Below the pieces are notes generated by a model. That model was not told where the DNA came from. It saw nothing but the letters and a program-made list of their open reading frames with translations, and searched no databases. DNA of 64,000 bases, taken from contig CAZPVT010000030.1 of the NCBI GenBank assembly GCA_964590395.1, positions 1 through 64,000 on the forward strand, given 5' to 3'. Of the stretch, positions 51,301 through 58,911 are shown piece by piece; positions within the stretch are counted from its first letter, which is position 1; every line of letters begins with the position of its first letter. The DNA is from JAOABP01 sp964590395. Lineage in GTDB: Bacteria; Hydrothermota; Tepidihabitantia; Tepidihabitantales; Tepidihabitantaceae. Both the position numbers and the translations under genes were made by a program.

Positions 51301-51404
51301 GTGGTGCCTGCGCGGCTAACTGCCGTTCTGCAGCAATTGACATAAAGGGTTTTTCGGCAGAAAATATCTGTCGAGAAATTGCGGCTCTGTTTGCTGAAGA
51401 TTAA
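48387..51404 (+). CDS. Double HdrA fusion protein
   Basis: 1005 residues, two HdrA units. The first lacks the N-terminal VGVFVCxCG domain and begins with its FAD fold (VVIGGGIGGVQSALDLADSG), TFPTNDCSMCILSPKLV, the ferredoxin insert (CTGCGSCLEKCPV; CGNCARVCQAG) and CFASRD...CCMYAV. The second (about residue 445 onward) has RIGVFVCHCGINIGSVV, an FAD fold (VIGGGIAGMSAALALADAG), CVGFRE...CCVQAI and two C-terminal clusters (CSACGMCENLCAY; CKGCGACAANCRS), but no DCxxCIL motif or inserted ferredoxin. It shares this HdrA' type with the C-terminal half of the 41699 protein. Last redox gene of the cluster. Confidence 0.88.
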   Translation: MAMEKKLSSVVVIGGGIGGVQSALDLADSGRKVYLVERAPAIGGYMAMLDKTFPTNDCSMCILSPKLVSCARHPNVQLLTLSEVIGIEGEAGDFRVKIRCYARSVDLNRCTGCGSCLEKCPVKLPNEFEGGLSKRRAIYRLYAQAVPNAPVIDRQNCLKFTKNRCGNCARVCQAGAINYEEQDRDIDVAAGAVVVAAGSTIVSPLIRPEYGYQRFANVVTALEFERVLSASGPYGGHILRPGDRKEPKRIAWVQCFASRDESVNRSYCSSVCCMYAVKEAVIAKEHSRDIEPTIFYMDIRAFGKEFDRYIERAEKQYGVRFVLGRVAEIIEEPTSKDLIVRYAGENQCSERFDMVVLACGLVPQEQSRLGLKTNEFGFPVVDILEPIRSSCDGIFVTGSGAEPQAIPETVTSASAAAVRAMSLTKSESTGETSVTHAEQSVIGLPPRIGVFVCHCGINIGSVVRVPEVVEYVRTLPGVVYAEENLYSCSADALEKIKARINEHGLTRVVVASCSPRTHEPLFQATVAEAGLNPHLFAMANIRDQCSWVHPDKDWATHKAKDLVKMAVVRVRRQEPLPQIKLPVNKAGMVIGGGIAGMSAALALADAGFQVYLIEREKMLGGIAHTIYKTVEGNDVQVQLANLIERVTNHPLIKVYIDAQIRRIDGFVGSFQTTLSVNNQEEKINHGVVIVATGAKYRSPDEYLYGKSERIKTQQELEEIIARNPERIRNVDTIVMIQCVGFREGQRNYCSRICCVQAIKNALAIKEINPQVEIFVLYRDIRTYGFKELYYRRARELGVQFIRYSVSEKPRVELVDGKSSVVIRDPVLGITLNISADLLVLSSGVVAQSDASELAQMLKVPLQQDGFFLEAHAKLRPVDFATEGVFFAGLCHYPKFIDETVASAQAAAGRAATVLAREFIEAEPYQAVVNLERCSACGMCENLCAYRAIGVQLIDEKTGRRAAVVNQAMCKGCGACAANCRSAAIDIKGFSAENICREIAALFAED

Positions 51405-51430
51405 GCTATTACCGTAATTTTAAAATCCCG

Positions 51431-51847
51431 ATGAGACGTTATCAGTTACTCGATCATACCGGCGATCTAAAGGTGGAAATTTATGGTAATGATCTTGCGG
51501 AACTTTTTACCAACGCTGCATTTATGGTTTTTGATGTGATGTTGAATCTGAGTAAATTCGAAGAAACGACAGTACGGACAGTTGAACTGCGATCGCCAGA
51601 GTTGTCCGAACTCTTTCTTGACTGGTTAAGGGAGTTGTTGTTTCTTTTTGCTACCCAGGGTTTTGTTACTAAACGGGTGGTGAAAATGGAAATTAATCCG
51701 GTCTGGTGTCGGGCAGAACTTTCGGGGGGGGAGTATCAGCCGGAACGGCAGGGTTTGAAAATTGAAATTAAGACCCCGACCTATCATCAGTATTTGATCG
51801 AAAAGAATGAACTGGGATATAAGGCGACCGTGATTTTTGATGTCTGA
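51431..51847 (+). CDS. Archease
   Basis: This 138-residue protein matches the archease family: MRRYQLLDHTGDLKVEIYG at the start, LFTNAAFMVFDVML, LSELFLDWLRELLFLF, and KTPTYHQYLIEKNELGYKATVIFDV at the end with the conserved Asp. Archease activates the RNA ligase RtcB in RNA repair or tRNA splicing. No rtcB lies in the window. It is separated from the redox cluster by 26 bases without a visible terminator or ribosome site, so read-through expression is possible. Confidence 0.9.
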   Translation: MRRYQLLDHTGDLKVEIYGNDLAELFTNAAFMVFDVMLNLSKFEETTVRTVELRSPELSELFLDWLRELLFLFATQGFVTKRVVKMEINPVWCRAELSGGEYQPERQGLKIEIKTPTYHQYLIEKNELGYKATVIFDV

Positions 51848-51861
51848 GCCGTTATTTCGGT

Positions 51862-53028
51862 CTATTTCTGGTGCAGAGGTGAGATTTCACGCAGCCGTCG
51901 GACGACTTTTTCCATCACCTCAAGCGTATAATTGATTTCTTCTTCTGTATTCTCCTCGCCCAGCGAAAAACGGACAACCGAGTTGCGGTAGATTTCAGGG
52001 ATTCCGATGGCTTTGACAGTGGGAGATGGTTCCGGCTCTCCAGAAGAGCAGGCAGAACCGCTTGCTACCGCAATTCCCTCTATGTCCAGATTCATTAACA
52101 GTGCTTCCCCTTCGACATAGGCGATACTGAAATGGGAGGTATTCGGGAGTCGCCTTACCGGATGGCCATTTAGTCGTACGTCCGAGATTCGCTCAATAAT
52201 TCCTTGTTCCAGTTTATCTCGTAACTGCTTAATTTTTTTGGCATTTTCCTGCCACTCGTTTTTTAGAATTTCGCATGCCTTACCCATGCCGATGATGCCG
52301 ATGACATTTTCAGTTCCTGCCCGTTTGCCTTGTTGATGATGACCGCCATGAATTAACGGATGAATGGGCACCCCGGAGCGAATATAGAGGACCCCGATAC
52401 CTTTGGGTGCGTGGATTTTGTGTCCGGAGATCGTTAGCAGGTCAACACCTAATTCGTTGACATCCAGTTTTATCTTGCCAGCAGCAGAAACCGCATCGGT
52501 ATGACAGAGAACTCCGTGTTCGTGGCATATGGCGGCGATTTCTTTGACCGGTTCAATCGTACCAATTTCATTATTGGCGAGCATTACACTGACCAACACC
52601 GTTTCTGCGGTGATCGATTGTTTGACATCATCCGGGTTAATTAGACCATAGTCATCAACTGGTAGATAGGTAACTTTCCAGGCGGTATCGCTGAGATATT
52701 GGACACTGCCTAAAATTGAGGCGTGTTCAATCGGACTGGTAATGATATGTTTGCCCTTTGATAACATCGTGGCAACTGCGACACCTTTAGTCGCCCAGTT
52801 ATTGGCTTCAGTACCCCCGCTCGTGAAGAAAATTTCTTCGGGTTTGGCGTTTAAGAAACTGGCGATCTGTTCTCGAGCCTGAGCGATACCTTCGGCACAC
52901 TCGCGACCGAAATAATGTAGGTTGGATGGGTTGCCGAAAATTTCACTCAGATATGGTTCAATTGCCTGCTTAACCCTGGGGTCAATTGGGGTTGTGGAAT
53001 TGTTGTCCAGATAAACCCGCATTTTCAC
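51862..53028 (-). CDS. Cysteine desulfurase (NifS/IscS family)
   Basis: This PLP enzyme of 388 residues has VYLDNNSTTPIDPRV at the start, the PLP lysine in TISGHKIHAPKGIGVLY, the conserved HTDAVSAAGK, and the catalytic cysteine loop GSACSSGEPEPS. It releases sulfur from cysteine for Fe-S cluster assembly, which the Fe-S-rich Hdr/Kor cluster next door would need; NifS-type enzymes can also deliver selenium. The GTG at 53028 has GGAG seven bases upstream, so I prefer it to ATG 53022. The start overlaps the end of lspA by 47 bases. Confidence 0.92.
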   Translation of the reverse strand: MKMRVYLDNNSTTPIDPRVKQAIEPYLSEIFGNPSNLHYFGRECAEGIAQAREQIASFLNAKPEEIFFTSGGTEANNWATKGVAVATMLSKGKHIITSPIEHASILGSVQYLSDTAWKVTYLPVDDYGLINPDDVKQSITAETVLVSVMLANNEIGTIEPVKEIAAICHEHGVLCHTDAVSAAGKIKLDVNELGVDLLTISGHKIHAPKGIGVLYIRSGVPIHPLIHGGHHQQGKRAGTENVIGIIGMGKACEILKNEWQENAKKIKQLRDKLEQGIIERISDVRLNGHPVRRLPNTSHFSIAYVEGEALLMNLDIEGIAVASGSACSSGEPEPSPTVKAIGIPEIYRNSVVRFSLGEENTEEEINYTLEVMEKVVRRLREISPLHQK

Positions 53029-53521
53029 TTTTACACTCCTTTCTTTGTTTTATTCCAATGATAAATTCATAAAAAAATATCATAATGACACCGATGACAA
53101 TGAAGGCGTCAGCAAGATTAAAGGTAAACCAACGGAACCTGATTGCCCTGATCTCGAAGTCAATAAAATCGATCACATAACCCAGTCTGATCCGGTCAAT
53201 CAGGTTCCCCAGTGCTCCGCCCAAAATTATTCCGTAGGCATAACTCAAGAAGTAGTTTTTGTTTCTTAGGACAAAAAATAGTAGTAGAACTATGCCTGAG
53301 CCTTGCAGTAGGAAATGAAACCATGGGGGACCAAATTTCAATCCGAAGACACCGGAAGGATTGGTGGTGAAAGATATTTTTAAAATGTTGCCAATTATTG
53401 AAACAGAGGGAGGGGTGTTGGGACGGGCAAACATTCCGTAGATAACGGTTTTGGTTAACTGGTCAAGAAAAAGCGTAATAATACTTGTCCAGACAAATGA
53501 GCGGTGTACCGGTGTTGGCAT
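52982..53521 (-). CDS. lspA: Lipoprotein signal peptidase
   Basis: The 179-residue signal peptidase II has four membrane segments. The two catalytic aspartates lie in the conserved GNLIDRIRLGYVIDFIDF and FNLADAFI motifs, and the N-terminal DQLTKTVI fits the family. It removes signal peptides of lipoproteins such as the ZnuA- and BamD-like proteins here. CAGGAG lies before the ATG. Its C-terminal tail is polar and overlaps the cysteine desulfurase start by 47 bases. Confidence 0.93.
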   Translation of the reverse strand: MPTPVHRSFVWTSIITLFLDQLTKTVIYGMFARPNTPPSVSIIGNILKISFTTNPSGVFGLKFGPPWFHFLLQGSGIVLLLFFVLRNKNYFLSYAYGIILGGALGNLIDRIRLGYVIDFIDFEIRAIRFRWFTFNLADAFIVIGVIMIFFYEFIIGIKQRKECKSENAGLSGQQFHNPN

Positions 53522-53843
53522 TAAACTCCTGATTGAGGAATCTTCTTCTGTAAAAGCAAACCCAAAGTCTTTCGGGAGATGGTATTAATATTGGTACCAT
53601 ACATTACTAACTGGGTATATGCGGTGTTTAGTATACTTGATGGTTTTATCGACCACATCAATATATTAGACCTTCAGTAATATCCAAGTGATTTTTGATT
53701 ATACAATAACTGATTATGGAGTCAATGAACAGTGAGATTCGGGGTGGAAAATTGGCAGAGTATTTTTGGGTGGTAAACAGGGTTTGAATCTATAGAACAA
53801 CTGGAGCACGGTTGGGAACAGACGCGAAATCGCTGAAAGACAA
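53522..53843. other. Intergenic region, no gene recognised
   Basis: These 322 bases are AT-rich near lspA and probably hold its minus-strand promoter, but no box pair is convincing (a TATACT and a TTGATG are 20 bases apart). No tRNA or stable hairpin with a T-tract was seen after ffh. Confidence 0.4.
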
Positions 53844-55127
53844 TCAGCGCCGCCAGCGGGGCATCTTGCCGGAAGAGAGGTGACGAGCCAGGACTCGTGC
53901 CTGTTCGAATTCTTTGAGTAGACGGTTGACATCAGGGACGGATGTTCCAGATCCCTGGGCAATACGCCGCCGACGCGAGCCATTGATTATCTCCGGGTTG
54001 CGTCTTTCTTCCGGAGTCATTGACTGAATTATTGCCTCAAGTTTTATGAACTCTCTTTCATCAATTTCAATATTACCTGCATTGGGAATCAGCGAAAGTA
54101 GTCGGGAAAGTGAGTCCATTTTTTTAACCGTCCGGAGTTGATTCAGAAAATCTTCTAAATCAAACTTGCCTTTAAGGAATTTTTCTGCCAGTTCCTTTTG
54201 CTGCTCGGGTTGAGTGGCACTCTGTACCTTTTCAGCCAGGGTTTTGATATCACCCATTCCCAGGATGCGAGCAGCGATTCGGTCCGGATGGAATTCTTCT
54301 AGATCAGAGAGTTTCTCTCCGGTGGAAATGAAATAAATCGGCAGACCAGTAACATATCGGACCGAAAGGACCGCACCGCCTCGAGCGTCCCCATCAAGTT
54401 TTGTGAAACTGCAGCCACTCAGTCGTAGTTGCTCATTAAACTCCTGTGCCTGGTTAACCGCATCCTGGCCGAGCATACCGTCTAATACCAAGAGGATTAC
54501 ATCGGGTTTTATCTTTTCTTCGATTGTCCGCAGTTCAGTCATCATCTCTTCATCAATGTGCAGTCTGCCCGCAGTGTCAAGGATCAGGAGCTGGTTACCA
54601 TTCTTCAAGGCAGTTTCCCGCGCTTTCTGGCAAGTGAGAACTACCTCTTTGTCTACCGGATAGAAGTCACAGTTAATACGCTGGGCGATCGCCTGTAATT
54701 GACCGCCTGCAGCAGGGCGTTTAGGATCACAGGCGACTAAGAGGGGTTTACGATTTTTAAATCGCAGGGCAAGTTTACCGGCCAGGGTGGTTTTACCTGT
54801 CCCCTGTAATCCCACCAGGCAGATGATTGCCGGGTTGGCGTTGAGTTCCAGTTTAGGAGTTTCCGAACCAAGCAGTTTGACCATCTCCTGATAGATGGTG
54901 TAGTTTATGATTTCTCCGGGTTTCAAACTGGCGGTGATATTCTGTTCTTTGATGCGGGATTCTATTGAGCGGACAAACTGGCCGACCACTTTGTAATTTA
55001 CATCGGCATCCAGAAGGATGGTGCGAATTTCACTTAATGCCCGGCTGATCTCCTGGGGTCCTAGTCGACCATGGCCAAGTAGTTTCCGTTGAAGTTCAAC
55101 GAGGCGCTGAGTTAATGATTCAAACAT
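53844..55127 (-). CDS. ffh: Signal recognition particle protein Ffh
   Basis: SRP54-type GTPase of about 427 residues. It has an N domain, then the G domain with GLQGTGKTTLAGKLA, DTAGRLHIDEEMM and TKLDGDARGGAVLSV. The methionine-rich M domain carries GSRRRRIAQGSGTSVPDVNRLLKEFEQA, the 4.5S RNA-binding helix. It directs membrane and secreted proteins to the translocon. I start at ATG 55127 (MFESLTQRL), the family's usual N-terminus, rather than the upstream TTG at 55139. It overlaps the rpe end by 16 bases. No SRP RNA gene was seen nearby. Confidence 0.95.
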   Translation of the reverse strand: MFESLTQRLVELQRKLLGHGRLGPQEISRALSEIRTILLDADVNYKVVGQFVRSIESRIKEQNITASLKPGEIINYTIYQEMVKLLGSETPKLELNANPAIICLVGLQGTGKTTLAGKLALRFKNRKPLLVACDPKRPAAGGQLQAIAQRINCDFYPVDKEVVLTCQKARETALKNGNQLLILDTAGRLHIDEEMMTELRTIEEKIKPDVILLVLDGMLGQDAVNQAQEFNEQLRLSGCSFTKLDGDARGGAVLSVRYVTGLPIYFISTGEKLSDLEEFHPDRIAARILGMGDIKTLAEKVQSATQPEQQKELAEKFLKGKFDLEDFLNQLRTVKKMDSLSRLLSLIPNAGNIEIDEREFIKLEAIIQSMTPEERRNPEIINGSRRRRIAQGSGTSVPDVNRLLKEFEQARVLARHLSSGKMPRWRR

Positions 55128-55765
55128 CGTAACTGGCAAATTGTCTGGGCGTAGTCGTTACTTTTAAATATCGCACTCCCCGCGACGAGGATGTCCGCAC
55201 CGGCATTGACAATTGCTGAGCAGTTTAGTGGGGAGACACCACCGTCGACCGAGATGGTATATTTGAAGTCTTTTTCAGCGCGTAGTTGATGGAGACGGTG
55301 GATACGGGATAATGATTCAGGGATAAACTTCTGACCGCCGAACCCCGGGAAGACACTCATCACCAGCACGTTCATGATTCGAGGAAGATAGGGGATAATG
55401 GTATCAATTGGCGTATCCGGATTTAAAGCGAGTCCCGGCTGGCAACCGGATTGGTATATGGCGGTGATACAGTCATCGGTGTGGGTGGTGGCTTCAATGT
55501 GAAATAGGATAAAGTCCGAGTAGGGAGAGAATCTTTCGATCATCTTTTCTGGATTCAAGACCATGAGGTGAGAGTACACAGGTAGTTTTGTCAATTGTCG
55601 GACAGCTCGGGCGATCGGAACCCCGAAACTCAAATTAGGTACAAAGTGACCATCCATAATATCTAAATGGATGGCATCAATTCCCGCGTTAACTACGGCC
55701 AGGAGTTCTTCTTTTAATCGGGTAAAGTCACAGTCAAGGATGGAAGCCGAAACTTTCACTGCCAC
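55112..55765 (-). CDS. rpe: Ribulose-phosphate 3-epimerase
   Basis: The 217-residue TIM-barrel protein has VSASILDCDFTRL, HLDIMDGHFVPNLSFG, YSHLMVLNPE, VMSVFPGFGGQKF and VDGGVSPLN, all signature blocks of Rpe, including metal-binding His and Asp. It interconverts ribulose 5-phosphate and xylulose 5-phosphate in the pentose phosphate pathway. Three bases separate it from the PASTA protein gene upstream, so it is in the same operon. Confidence 0.95.
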   Translation of the reverse strand: MAVKVSASILDCDFTRLKEELLAVVNAGIDAIHLDIMDGHFVPNLSFGVPIARAVRQLTKLPVYSHLMVLNPEKMIERFSPYSDFILFHIEATTHTDDCITAIYQSGCQPGLALNPDTPIDTIIPYLPRIMNVLVMSVFPGFGGQKFIPESLSRIHRLHQLRAEKDFKYTISVDGGVSPLNCSAIVNAGADILVAGSAIFKSNDYAQTICQLRCLNH

Positions 55766-55768
55766 TGA

Positions 55769-56509
55769 CTATTTTATGGTGCCGGTTTGGCTGGCCACAA
55801 TTAGACTGACCGTATCGCCGGGCGCGACCAGCATACCCTCTTCAGGATATTGAAACAACACTGTGCCCACTGGTTCAGAACTGATTGCCGGTTTTAATTG
55901 AGCGAGGGAGAGTCCATGAGTAGCGATAATACCGCGAGCAGTTTCAATGTTTAGTCCGACAAGATTAGGCATCAGAAATGTACCTGATTTCGTGGAGACC
56001 GTGATTACTATTTCCGAACCGCGGCGGACATCACTACCTAATGGTGGTGATGTGGCAACGACTCGGCCAACCGGAAAGGCGGTGGTGCGAATCGATTCAA
56101 CTCGGGCGATGATGAATCCCAACCGTTCTAAGGTGGTTATTGCGTTATTCAGGGGGAAACCTTCGAGGTTAGGAATACGGACAGTGGCTGTTCCTGAGCT
56201 GATGTCGATATCAACCTCTCTACCGATTTTAACTCGCCGTCCGGCGCGCGGATTTTGTGCGGTAACGCGACCGATTGGAATTTCTTGATTGAATGCCGAG
56301 CGTATTTCCCCGACCCGTAAGCCCGAGCGGTTAATGGTTGTAATTGCTTCTTCCTTATTCATGCCCAGCAAATCCGGAACGGTAACCTCTTGGCCGCGAT
56401 GCACCAGTAGTGGCATTAAAAGGTTGGCAACAGTGAAGAAGACGATAACGCTGGCAGCGATTGCCAGTAGTCCGATAAAAAACCGTAAAGGGGCTTTATT
56501 TTTATTCAT
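55769..56509 (-). CDS. Membrane-anchored PASTA-repeat protein
   Basis: This protein of about 246 residues has one N-terminal membrane helix (FFIGLLAIAASVIVFFTVANLLM) and three PASTA repeats (about 45-112, 113-180 and 181-245), each with the V/I-P-(D/N)-L-x-G start and the closing G(S/T)xVxxxVS pattern. There is no kinase domain, unlike PknB. PASTA domains bind muropeptides or beta-lactams, so a wall-sensing or wall-assembly role is inferred. ATG 56509 overlaps the fmt stop; the longer open frame to 56563 lies in fmt. Confidence 0.85.
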   Translation of the reverse strand: MNKNKAPLRFFIGLLAIAASVIVFFTVANLLMPLLVHRGQEVTVPDLLGMNKEEAITTINRSGLRVGEIRSAFNQEIPIGRVTAQNPRAGRRVKIGREVDIDISSGTATVRIPNLEGFPLNNAITTLERLGFIIARVESIRTTAFPVGRVVATSPPLGSDVRRGSEIVITVSTKSGTFLMPNLVGLNIETARGIIATHGLSLAQLKPAISSEPVGTVLFQYPEEGMLVAPGDTVSLIVASQTGTIK

Positions 56510-57440
56510 CGCTCGTCCCCAGCAGATCTTGGTTAGAGGGATGATAACCGTTGCGAAAGTCAATACCGGATATCACCTTGCCACCGGCTGGTTTAAGTAG
56601 CAACAGTTCAATTAGCCCGTCACCGGTTGCTACTACTAACTTGGGGAGGGTGGTGATGATTGAACCCGGTTGCGCATCAGTGGCGTTATTAATCAGCTTG
56701 GAACGTAGAACGATAATCTGACGGCCACGGAATGTGGTAAATGCACCGGGAAGCGGTGACAGTGCCCGGATTTGGTTGTGGATATCGCGGGCGGGTTTTT
56801 GCCAGTTGATTTGACGGTCATTTTTGGTTATTTTGGGTGCACGGGTGGCAAAGCATTGATTCTGGGGTTGAGGATTGACCGTGCCGCTTTCTATCTGCTG
56901 GACAGTTTTTAGTAAAAGTTGGGCACCGATCTTAGCCAGACGTTCGCTTAATTCACCAGCGGTTTCATCCGGTTGAACCGGCACAGTTATTTGATTAAGT
57001 ATATCGCCACTGTCAACGGCAGAATTAATTTGGAATACGGTTACGCCGGTTTCGGTACAGCCGTCCATTAACTGACGGGGTATTGGGGCGGCGCCGCGAT
57101 AAAGCGGTAATAGGGATGGGTGAAGATTGATGAATCCATGCTCAGGGATTTTTAGCACTGATTCACTGAGTATATAGCCGTAATCTACGAGAACACCGCA
57201 TTGGGGAAGATATTGCTGAAATCGGGAAATAAATTCGGTGTCGTTCGGATTTGCCGGAGCTAAAATCGTGATATTCAGTTCTTCAGCAGTAATGGCGATA
57301 GGCGTCGGTGTGAGTTTTTTTCCTCGGCCTCCGGGTTTGGCCGGGGTGGTAACAACCAGCGCTATTGGGTACCCAGCCTGTTTGAGCAGTTTCAGACTTG
57401 GTATACCGAATTTACCACTGCCCCAAAAGACTATCCGCAT
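56502..57440 (-). CDS. fmt: Methionyl-tRNA formyltransferase
   Basis: The 312-residue protein has the formyltransferase signature INLHPSLLPLYRGAAPIPRQLMDG with GVTVFQI and the catalytic Asp in DSGDILNQ, and a C-terminal OB-like domain. It formylates initiator Met-tRNA. It overlaps def by ten bases, the classic def-fmt pair. Confidence 0.95.
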   Translation of the reverse strand: MRIVFWGSGKFGIPSLKLLKQAGYPIALVVTTPAKPGGRGKKLTPTPIAITAEELNITILAPANPNDTEFISRFQQYLPQCGVLVDYGYILSESVLKIPEHGFINLHPSLLPLYRGAAPIPRQLMDGCTETGVTVFQINSAVDSGDILNQITVPVQPDETAGELSERLAKIGAQLLLKTVQQIESGTVNPQPQNQCFATRAPKITKNDRQINWQKPARDIHNQIRALSPLPGAFTTFRGRQIIVLRSKLINNATDAQPGSIITTLPKLVVATGDGLIELLLLKPAGGKVISGIDFRNGYHPSNQDLLGTSDE

Positions 57441-57982
57441 TGTTGTTTTTCTAATTTTTCAATGGCCGCTAAGCGTTGCTCGAGAAGTTTGCGTCGCAGT
57501 TCGCTGATGTGATCGATAAACAGTATGCCTTGCAGATGCTCTATTTCGTGGACAATAGCACGAGCAAGTAATCCCGAGGCTTCGATGCGAGTTTCCTTTC
57601 CTTCCGGAGTTATACCTTTGATAATCACCATCTCCGGTCTGGGAATAACTTCGAAGGTTTCAGGAAAAGAAAGGCAACCCTCTTCGTTTTCAACCGTGCC
57701 TTCGGTGGCAATTATTTGGGGGTTGACGATAGCAGTTGTCGGCAGATCAACATCTGCTTCTTGGGGAGCGAGGGTAAATACCGCTAACGGAACACCAATC
57801 TGATTTGCAGCTAAGCCGATGCCGTTATTTTTGAGCATCGTTGTTTTAAGGTCGGCAAGTAATTGGAGAACATCCGAGTTGATAGTGGTTACCTTTCGGG
57901 CAACTTGGCGTAACAACGGATTGCCATACAGAAGGATTCGGTGGGGTTTACCGGTAACTGTTTGATGAGAAGTTTCTTTCAT
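57431..57982 (-). CDS. def: Peptide deformylase
   Basis: The 183-residue metalloenzyme has all three PDF motifs: GIGLAANQIGV, EEGCLSFPE and HEIEHLQGILFIDH. It removes the N-formyl group from new proteins and pairs functionally with fmt downstream. The N-terminus has about 12 extra residues relative to the shortest family members. Confidence 0.95.
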   Translation of the reverse strand: MKETSHQTVTGKPHRILLYGNPLLRQVARKVTTINSDVLQLLADLKTTMLKNNGIGLAANQIGVPLAVFTLAPQEADVDLPTTAIVNPQIIATEGTVENEEGCLSFPETFEVIPRPEMVIIKGITPEGKETRIEASGLLARAIVHEIEHLQGILFIDHISELRRKLLEQRLAAIEKLEKQQCG

Positions 57983-57997
57983 TGCCGAACGGATCGA

Positions 57998-58315
57998 TCA
58001 GGATGAACCGATTTTATAGGTGATAGCCCCTTTTTCCACTTCAATTTCGGTATTTTCCGCAATTTTAACCAGAAAAGTGTTATCTTTGACATTGGTTATT
58101 ACCCCTAAAATGCCCGAGGCAAAGACCACCCGGTCACCCTTTTTTAAACTGGCGATCATCTCCTGATGTTTTTTTTGCCGGCGCTGCTGTGGTAATATAA
58201 TTAGAAAATATAGTACAACAAAAATCAGCAGGAGCGGTAGGATACTGCCGAGAAAACCCAGTCCACCGGTTGTTGGGGTGGGTGATGGATTCTGAGCCAA
58301 AGCAATTTCTAACAT
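57998..58315 (-). CDS. yajC: Preprotein translocase subunit YajC
   Basis: This 105-residue protein has one membrane helix (ILPLLLIFVVLYFLIILPQQ) and the family's KKHQEMIASLKKGDRVVFASGILGVI segment. YajC is an accessory of the Sec translocon with SecDF. AAAGGAGG precedes the ATG. Confidence 0.93.
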   Translation of the reverse strand: MLEIALAQNPSPTPTTGGLGFLGSILPLLLIFVVLYFLIILPQQRRQKKHQEMIASLKKGDRVVFASGILGVITNVKDNTFLVKIAENTEIEVEKGAITYKIGSS

Positions 58316-58326
58316 TTTACCTCCTT

Positions 58327-58911
58327 TTAATTTAATTTATAAAGTCGGTGCTGGTAGATATAGCGGGCAACCGCACTGGGAACGAGATAACGGACCGATA
58401 GTCCCCGGAAGATTCGTTGCCGAATTTCGTGGGAAGCGATTGCCACGGTGATTACCGATAAGAACCTGACCTGGTTCGGATCGTGTGCCGAAAAAAGTTT
58501 CGGTTTTTCGATACCGGGACGACTGACGACAATCAGGCAGGCTAATTGAGTGAGTTCCTTTGCTTTGTACCATTTTTTTATCTGCCAGTACTGATCGTAA
58601 CCAATGACAAAAAAGAGTCTTGCCTGGGGATAAAGTTGGCACAACTCTCGAAGGGTGTTAACGGTATAGGATGGTGTAGGTTGGTTCTTTTCGATATCGG
58701 ATATAGCAAATTGTGGGTGATAACTGATTGCGAGTTTGGTCATATTAACCCGGTGTTGAAAATCAGCCAGTGGTAACGGACGATGGGGTGGTTGGTAAGT
58801 GGGGACAAAAAGCAATTTGGTTAATTTCAGTTGCTGACAGACATCTTCAGCGACGAGCAGATGGCCAAGATGAATGGGGTCAAAACTCCCGCCCATAACA
58901 CCTATACGCAT
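58327..58911 (-). CDS. nadD: Nicotinate-nucleotide adenylyltransferase
   Basis: The 194-residue nucleotidyltransferase has MGGSFDPIHLGHLLVAEDV at the N-terminus (the T/HxGH adenylyltransferase motif), VPTYQPPHR and, at the C-terminus, SSHEIRxR-type ASHEIRQRIFRG. It makes deamido-NAD from nicotinate mononucleotide. The ATG shares a base with the stop of the BamD-like gene. Confidence 0.93.
   Translation of the reverse strand: MRIGVMGGSFDPIHLGHLLVAEDVCQQLKLTKLLFVPTYQPPHRPLPLADFQHRVNMTKLAISYHPQFAISDIEKNQPTPSYTVNTLRELCQLYPQARLFFVIGYDQYWQIKKWYKAKELTQLACLIVVSRPGIEKPKLFSAHDPNQVRFLSVITVAIASHEIRQRIFRGLSVRYLVPSAVARYIYQHRLYKLN

Noticed and set aside
53714..53983. Minus-strand 89-codon frame overlapping the ffh end
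   Set aside because: It is an alternative frame of the Ffh M domain and has no ribosome site or recognisable domain.
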